Shown piece by piece: positions 59,587 through 64,000 of a stretch of DNA of 64,000 bases. This stretch comes from Chlamydomonas reinhardtii. Taxonomy: Eukaryota; Chlorophyta; Chlorophyceae; Chlamydomonadales; Chlamydomonadaceae. Made by a program: the position numbers and the translations under genes. The stretch is from contig NC_057020.1 in the NCBI RefSeq assembly GCF_000002595.2, positions 825,512-889,511 on the forward strand, in the 5' to 3' direction. The notes beneath the pieces were generated by a model. It made no database searches. It was not told where the DNA came from and worked only from the letters and a program-made list of their open reading frames with translations. Position 1 is the stretch's first letter, and each line of letters begins with the position of its first letter.

Positions 59587-60922
59587 AGTGTTTGTGTGTG
59601 TGTGACGCACGCCCGTGTGTGTACGGCGCGCCCCCCAGGTGGCGCTGGCGCTGCGGCACCTGCACTCCAAGCGCCTGGTGCACTGCGACGTCAAGGCCGC
59701 CAACGTGCTGCTCAAGAGCAGTGTGCGGGACAGGCGCGGGTGGAGCTGCAAGCTGTCGGACTTTGGCTGGTGCGTGCGTGCGTGCGGAGGGCCGATGGGG
59801 CCACACATGGTGTACCGTCTGTTAGATGATACCCCTCCGGCGCGGGGCACGCTGGGGAAGCTACCTTCTTTGTCGAAACCGATGGCACATTGACACACCC
59901 GGCGCCCTGGAGAATACGCAACAAATGCCGGATGATTCACATTCTGCCTCCTGTCTCCTGGCGCCTGTTCTGCGAGTGTTGTGTGCACTGACGTGTGTGC
60001 GCGTGTGTGTGTCTCTGTGCGTGTGTGTGCCCACCGCCTGCCCCGCAGCGTGCGGCTGATGAACGAGGAGGGACCGGACGGCCAGTCCGGCTTCCGCATG
60101 GCGCACCCGCACGGCACGGTGGCATTCATGGCACCAGGTGGGTGCGGCGCAACCGCAATCGTGCGGGCGTGCCTGCAGGCGGGCGAAGGGGTGCGTGGGC
60201 GTGCCTGCAGATGGCTCTACCAGACCAGACCAGGCGCGCGTGCAACTAAACCAGCGCAAAAACCTTCGCACCGTGCCCATTCCCATCCCTCGTGTGTGGC
60301 CCCAATGTGACGCTGCCTCCCGTTGCATCCACCCTCCCACCCTCCCTCCCTCCCTTGGGACTTTTTCCTTGGGCCCGGGCACATAACCCTCCCTCCCTGC
60401 CCTCTCCCCCTTCCTCCCTGCCCTCCCTCCCTCCCTCCCCCGTGCCCCACTGCACAGAGTGTTTCATTGGCGCACGTGTGCTGCAGACGTCGGCGGTGGA
60501 CGTGTACGCCTTCGGCATCATGATGTACGAGCTGATGATGCTGCGCACGCCGTACAAGGAGATGGACCAGCGCGACGTGCCGCACGCCGTGGTGCGCCGC
60601 CGCCTGAGGCCGGACTTCCACCCCATGGCGCCGCCCGCCTACTGGTGAGAGAGCCCGTGGGGGTGAGGGAGGGCGGGAGGGGGGGAAACAGATGGCCGTG
60701 ACACGTGCTGTACGGCGTGTGGTGTTCGGGGGAACCGCCGCTCTACCCGCTCTGGTCCAATGCCCGCCCTGCCCCTGTGTGTTTTCCCGTAGTAACCTGG
60801 CGGCCCGGTGCTGGACTGCCGACCCGCGGCAGCGGCCCACCGCCACACAGCTCGTGAGTGAGCTACAGTTCCTCCTTAATGAGGCAACGCAGCTTCAGGG
60901 CAGCTACACCGCCGCGCCCTAG
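52075..60922 (+). CDS. Large TKL-type protein kinase with a GAF-like N-terminal half
   Basis: Twenty exons join in phase to 1640 residues: 52075-52287, 52369-52481, 52556-52570, 52725-52845, 53058-54439, 54591-54720, 55027-55881, 56124-56760, 56899-56966, 57219-57400, 57620-57669, 57849-58126, 58376-58441, 58645-58762, 59021-59049, 59295-59423, 59639-59769, 60049-60137, 60458-60644, 60793-60922. The start MVFACCFG has a Cys pair suited to palmitoylation. Residues 75-400 hold GAF-like fragments (INTSLRAIETALGLSAG, SDFIVVVETDG, FADPFHTEFLARVAGHLA) amid Ala/Gly filler. The kinase domain is at about 1255-1640: Gly loop GHGGQGVV, VAVK (Lys ~1276), an insert of about 60 residues before helix C, HCDVKAAN (Asp ~1479), DFG (~1502), APE (~1535). 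The HRD arginine is Cys, a non-RD kinase. All catalytic residues are present. The ligand or substrate is unknown. Confidence 0.9.
54760..54834. repeat. 15-bp minisatellite, five units, in kinase intron 6
   Basis: Units of tgggttgacctggtg repeat five times with a few substitutions (54760, 54775, 54790, 54805, 54820), starting 39 bp after the donor. Confidence 0.9.
54893..54917. repeat. Short dispersed repeat shared with 32895-32919
   Basis: 25 bp identical to the copy downstream of the SET gene. Here it lies in intron 6 of the kinase gene. Confidence 0.8.
57673..57772. repeat. GT-rich microsatellite in kinase intron 11
   Basis: Interrupted (GT)n with gcgtgtgtg and atgtgtgtg units starts directly after the donor. 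Similar GT tracts occur in introns at 58256-58278 and 59551-59582. Confidence 0.9.
58781..58846 (+). repeat. Intron-associated dispersed repeat, copy D
   Basis: This starts 19 bp after the donor of kinase intron 14. It begins GGGTGGGGTTGCAGATAGGA and continues GCCCAGACTGAACCAAACC, closest to copies A and E. It is in the same orientation as the gene. Confidence 0.75.
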
Positions 60923-63856
60923 CCGGGGTCAGCTGTGGCGTTTCCACAGCAGCAGGGTCGGCAACGGCAGCAGCAGGAGCGGGGTGCACCAGTAGCAGTT
61001 TTGTCAGCAGCAGCAGCAACAGCAGTAGCTCAGTAGCTGCAGGAGCAGCTGGAGCAAGGGAGGAGAGCACGGCAAGGCCGGGGCTTTTGCACGGCATATA
61101 GCCGGGGCTTTTGCGCATGGGCGGAGGCTGCATGCCCATGGGTCAGGGGGGGAGGCTGCTACTGTTCATCTTAAGGCATGGTCGAACTTGAGTCGAACTG
61201 AAAACCTGGGAATCCTGTTACGACACAATATGTTGTCACGGCACAGTCCATATTGTGCATCTGCCCCCAACGGCACCTGTTCCATCAACACAAAACGTAT
61301 GTTTTACCCAAGGCAGCGCATCGCTGTTCCAGGAATGAGGGATGGGCTTTGCAGGAGGCCGGGGGACGAATGACGGTGACAGGCAATTGTGCATTGCGCT
61401 GGACACCGCAACACGCAACATGAAGGTGGTGATAGGGTTTAGCAGCGACAGCGGCCGCCTGTGCGCCATCGGCTTTAACAAAATGGAGGCGTATGTTTCG
61501 ATGGTGTTTGTTTTGAGGACACCCGGCGCTGCACGTGTAGTGAAATGGATTTGTACCGCGCCAGGTGGGGTGTGTGCAGCCCAGTGGGGACCGCGCAGTG
61601 CGTGTTGGCGCGCTCACTCAAGCGCTTTACCTGTGATAGCGCAATGCTAGTTCAGGATTGTTGAGTTGCTGGCGGCTGGTTAACGGATGCCACGGATGCC
61701 AAACTCACAGGCATCACGTGCGGATGTGGATGCGGCTAAACACACACCGTGGGCGTGTGTGCGCCGTGCATGCACTATCGCGGGCGCACTCGTAGTGCGA
61801 CATGGCAGGCACTGCGTTGTGGGCCGGTGTGCGGGTGGGCTGGTTTCACCAGGTTGGCGGCAAAAACATGAGACGCCATAAGGAATGGGTGTTGTCATTT
61901 TCAATTTCGGCATTTGCGTGCGCCCCACACGTGCCTTTGCGTACTCGAGGGGTATTGATGATGAGCGGTTGGGTGTTGTATAGCTGGGAGGCGGACCTGT
62001 TGCGGTGAATGTGGGGGCGGCCGGGCTGGTCTTGAAGGCCCTGCAGGTGCTTGGGAAGGCCGCTACGCACTGTCATGGGGGGCCTTGCTGTTATCTTGGC
62101 GAGCCGCGTGCCTTCACCTGTCTCCACATTGATTTGCTGCATATTGTTCACTTGGTTGGGCGGCATGGAGCATAGAGCTTCTGCTGGCGTGCTGAGGGAA
62201 CAGTCTGCCCTGTAGACCTTACGTGGCCATACGGCACGTATTGAGCTGCATTTGCATCGCAACATGTGGCACATTCCATTGAGAACAGTTCAAGCAAGGT
62301 GAGCAGCTCACGCGGTGTGTGAGGACCGGCTTGCTGGTAGCTGTGCCGTACGATGTGGCCACGTGGGTGGCAGTGTGGCACGCGGTGGTAGCGCCGCAGG
62401 CCAGCTGCGTGGAGTAGAAGTGCAGGGGAGGTGCAAGCTCCGGTCGATTGGTTCAGGGGTGATATCGTGGGGAGGTATCGACACTGGTACGTGGTAGTGG
62501 TACTGTTCGCAGTGAACTGAAGGCGGTGACTGCGGCAATGCGGCATGCACATGTCGGCAAGCGCATCGTATGGACGCGTGGCGGGGGTGCAGCCTTGGGT
62601 GCAGCATCAAATGAGTGCTCGCCTGCAAGGCTGCAACAAATGACATCAGGTCTCAACCGGTAGGCGGTGGCAGATTGCATTGGTTACAAGAGGGACTTGC
62701 TGACGCGAGTCGCGAGCGACATCTGCTCTGGACCTCAGGGACGTGCCACCTGCGACGTCGACGGCAGTGCGGGGATACGGCCTATATGACGAACAGGCCA
62801 TAAACCATACGGCCACACGAAACCATACTGCACGCAGCTGCACGCCAACACAAGCTCGGTTGTGATGGGCGTGGCCGGTCCCGCCTGCAGTAGTCCGATT
62901 GTTGATGAGTAATGATGATACTGCAGAGCCATGCACAACGCATGGCATGTCCCACGCCAGACAGGCCACACCAGGCGCAAGCTTGCCATTGGGAATGGTG
63001 GGGCCTGGTCACCTGCCACATTTATGGTACCGGTACTCTCGCAGCCACATCGGCAGCTGGCTGGAGGCTGCTGGAGCAAGTTGAAGGCCGTGAAAGCTGT
63101 TGATTCTGTTCTGCTGCAGACCTGCCATCCAACTAAAACCCGCGGACCTTGATGGCTTCATATCTGCAGCCCCTGATACCGCAGGAATGCAGGATGTGCA
63201 TGCCGTTGCAACCCCGCCCCGAGACACACAGCTGGAATGTATTGTCGTCATCATGTCATCCTTTACATTCAAAAACGGTGGGCGCCGTTGCCGACACCTC
63301 TCCCCATCCCCCAGTCCGCCCAAGCCGGCGCAGCCCATAATAATTGCTGGCGACTTGTGCCCGACCATTCCTCCTCACAATGCAGCTTTCCAGCGAGTGC
63401 TGCTGGAACTCAGACAGTTATCTGTGTTGTTAAGCTGGATAGCCCTCACCGCCTGCCGGCGGCTTTTGCCCTTCGTACACGGCAGTGTGCTGCCGCTGCC
63501 CCATACAGCACTGGGCTCGATCAGTCGCCCCGCGGGATCAGCAGCCTGTCTCTCCATCTTCGTGCAACGCCATCGCCCACCGCAACTGTTCGCATGACTT
63601 GCAGAGACAGCGCCAAACAGCCGGCTGCAACCCTGCTCTGCCTTAGCACGCCCACACGCAACCGACCTCAACGGACACACTAGCAGGGGTCGTACTCATG
63701 TCTTGGGTTTGGCATCCACGCCCACCAACTGCCGGAGCTGCATCCGTACCGCCGCTTAGCGCCTCCCTACACTCAATCCATGCCGTCCGTCCCGTCCAAG
63801 CCCCTGCCCCCGCCTCCTCCTGTACGCTCCAAGCAACCCCTTATCAACTCACTCAC
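60923..63856. other. Gene-free region between the kinase and the HMG-box gene
   Basis: This is convergent, so it should hold the kinase 3' end and further 3' exons or the 3' untranslated region of the minus-strand HMG gene. A minus-strand frame of 142 residues (62274-61846) has no family resemblance or splice context. Minus-strand TGTAA signals occur near 63263-63267 and 62685-62689. GC content is lower than in the coding regions. Confidence 0.4.
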
Positions 63857-64000
63857 GCCCGCTTGGCCTGAGTCTGCGCTGCCGCCTTCTTCTTCAGCTC
63901 AGGCAGGCCCTTCGCCTTCCGGTCCGCCTCTGAAAGGTCGCGGTAGCGCTGCTGCTGCTCCGCCGGCATCGCCTTCCACAACTGCCCCATCTTGGCAGCC
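63857..64000 (-). CDS. HMG-box protein, internal exon (partial, runs off the window)
   Basis: The minus strand from the right edge reads AAKMGQLWKAMPAEQQQRY, then RDLSEADRKAKG and a Lys/Ala-rich LPELKKKAAAQTQAKR, ending at a GTGAGT donor. The pattern G-x-LWK-x-M-x-x-E-x-x-x-RY-x-x-L-x-x-x-D is the second half of an HMG box (helices 2-3), as in HMGB-type DNA-bending proteins of the nucleus. The first half lies beyond position 64000. The exon that follows on the minus strand was not identified. Confidence 0.75.

Noticed and set aside
61846-62274. A 142-residue minus-strand frame in the right-hand spacer.
   Set aside because: Its codon use is unlike that of the neighbouring genes, it resembles no family, and it probably lies in 3' untranslated or intergenic DNA.
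1-64000. CRISPR arrays, prokaryotic operons and ribosomal RNA genes.
   Set aside because: No regularly spaced identical repeats with unique spacers, no ribosome-binding-site gene clusters and no rRNA-like sequence were seen. All confident genes are intron-bearing nuclear genes.

Overview
The window is nuclear DNA of a green alga of the Chlamydomonas type. The coding regions are GC-rich with strongly G/C-ended codons. Genes are broken into many short exons with GT-AG introns, and CA/GT microsatellites lie in introns and spacers. Products include chloroplast biogenesis factors known from Chlamydomonas (a CCS5/HCF164-type thioredoxin and TAB2) and a TRPV-type channel. No bacterial, viral or organelle gene order is seen. 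I built the exon models by hand by matching splice sites, reading phase and family similarity. Nearly all junctions keep phase. Exceptions are noted in the entries.

Layout, left to right. 1-4.4 kb is repeat-rich and gene-poor. It has a non-autonomous hAT-type element with perfect 18-bp inverted ends and an 8-bp target duplication, a dispersed repeat, and a long (CA)n tract. 4.4-11.0 kb holds a head-to-head pair: CCS5/HCF164 (minus) and an STI1-plus-ankyrin protein of the AKR2 kind with a transit-like N-terminus (plus). 12.1-19.4 kb is a 15-exon TRPV-like channel with about 515 extra residues between S2 and S3. 20.4-22.4 kb is a FUN14-family gene (minus) that is intact except for an 8-bp tandem duplication that shifts its frame. 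23.0-32.5 kb is a giant glutamine-rich SET-domain protein (plus), with its start about 540 bp from the FUN14 start. 34.7-39.5 kb is a Pus9/RPUSD2-type tRNA pseudouridine synthase (minus). It shares a 209-bp spacer with a SUVR3-type SET protein (plus, 39.7-42.5 kb). 43.9-46.5 kb is TAB2 and 47.2-47.75 kb is the small elongation factor ELF1 (both minus). 47.8-52.1 kb is poorly resolved, with a possible Cys-rich minus-strand gene. 52.1-60.9 kb is a 20-exon TKL-type kinase. 60.9-63.9 kb shows no clear gene. An HMG-box exon runs off the right edge.

Functionally the genes fall into three groups: chloroplast biogenesis (CCS5, AKR2-like, TAB2), chromatin and transcription (two SET proteins with probably opposite effects, ELF1, HMG box), and signalling or transport (TRPV-like, kinase). 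I see no operon-like logic beyond shared divergent promoters.

The most interesting signals are four. First, a short repeat family recurs in introns of four different genes, mostly just after the splice donor and in the orientation of the host gene. Second, the TRPV-like channel has a very large S2-S3 insertion. Third, the FUN14 gene carries an 8-bp duplication. Fourth, two Cys-pair exons near 49-50 kb look like relatives of each other.
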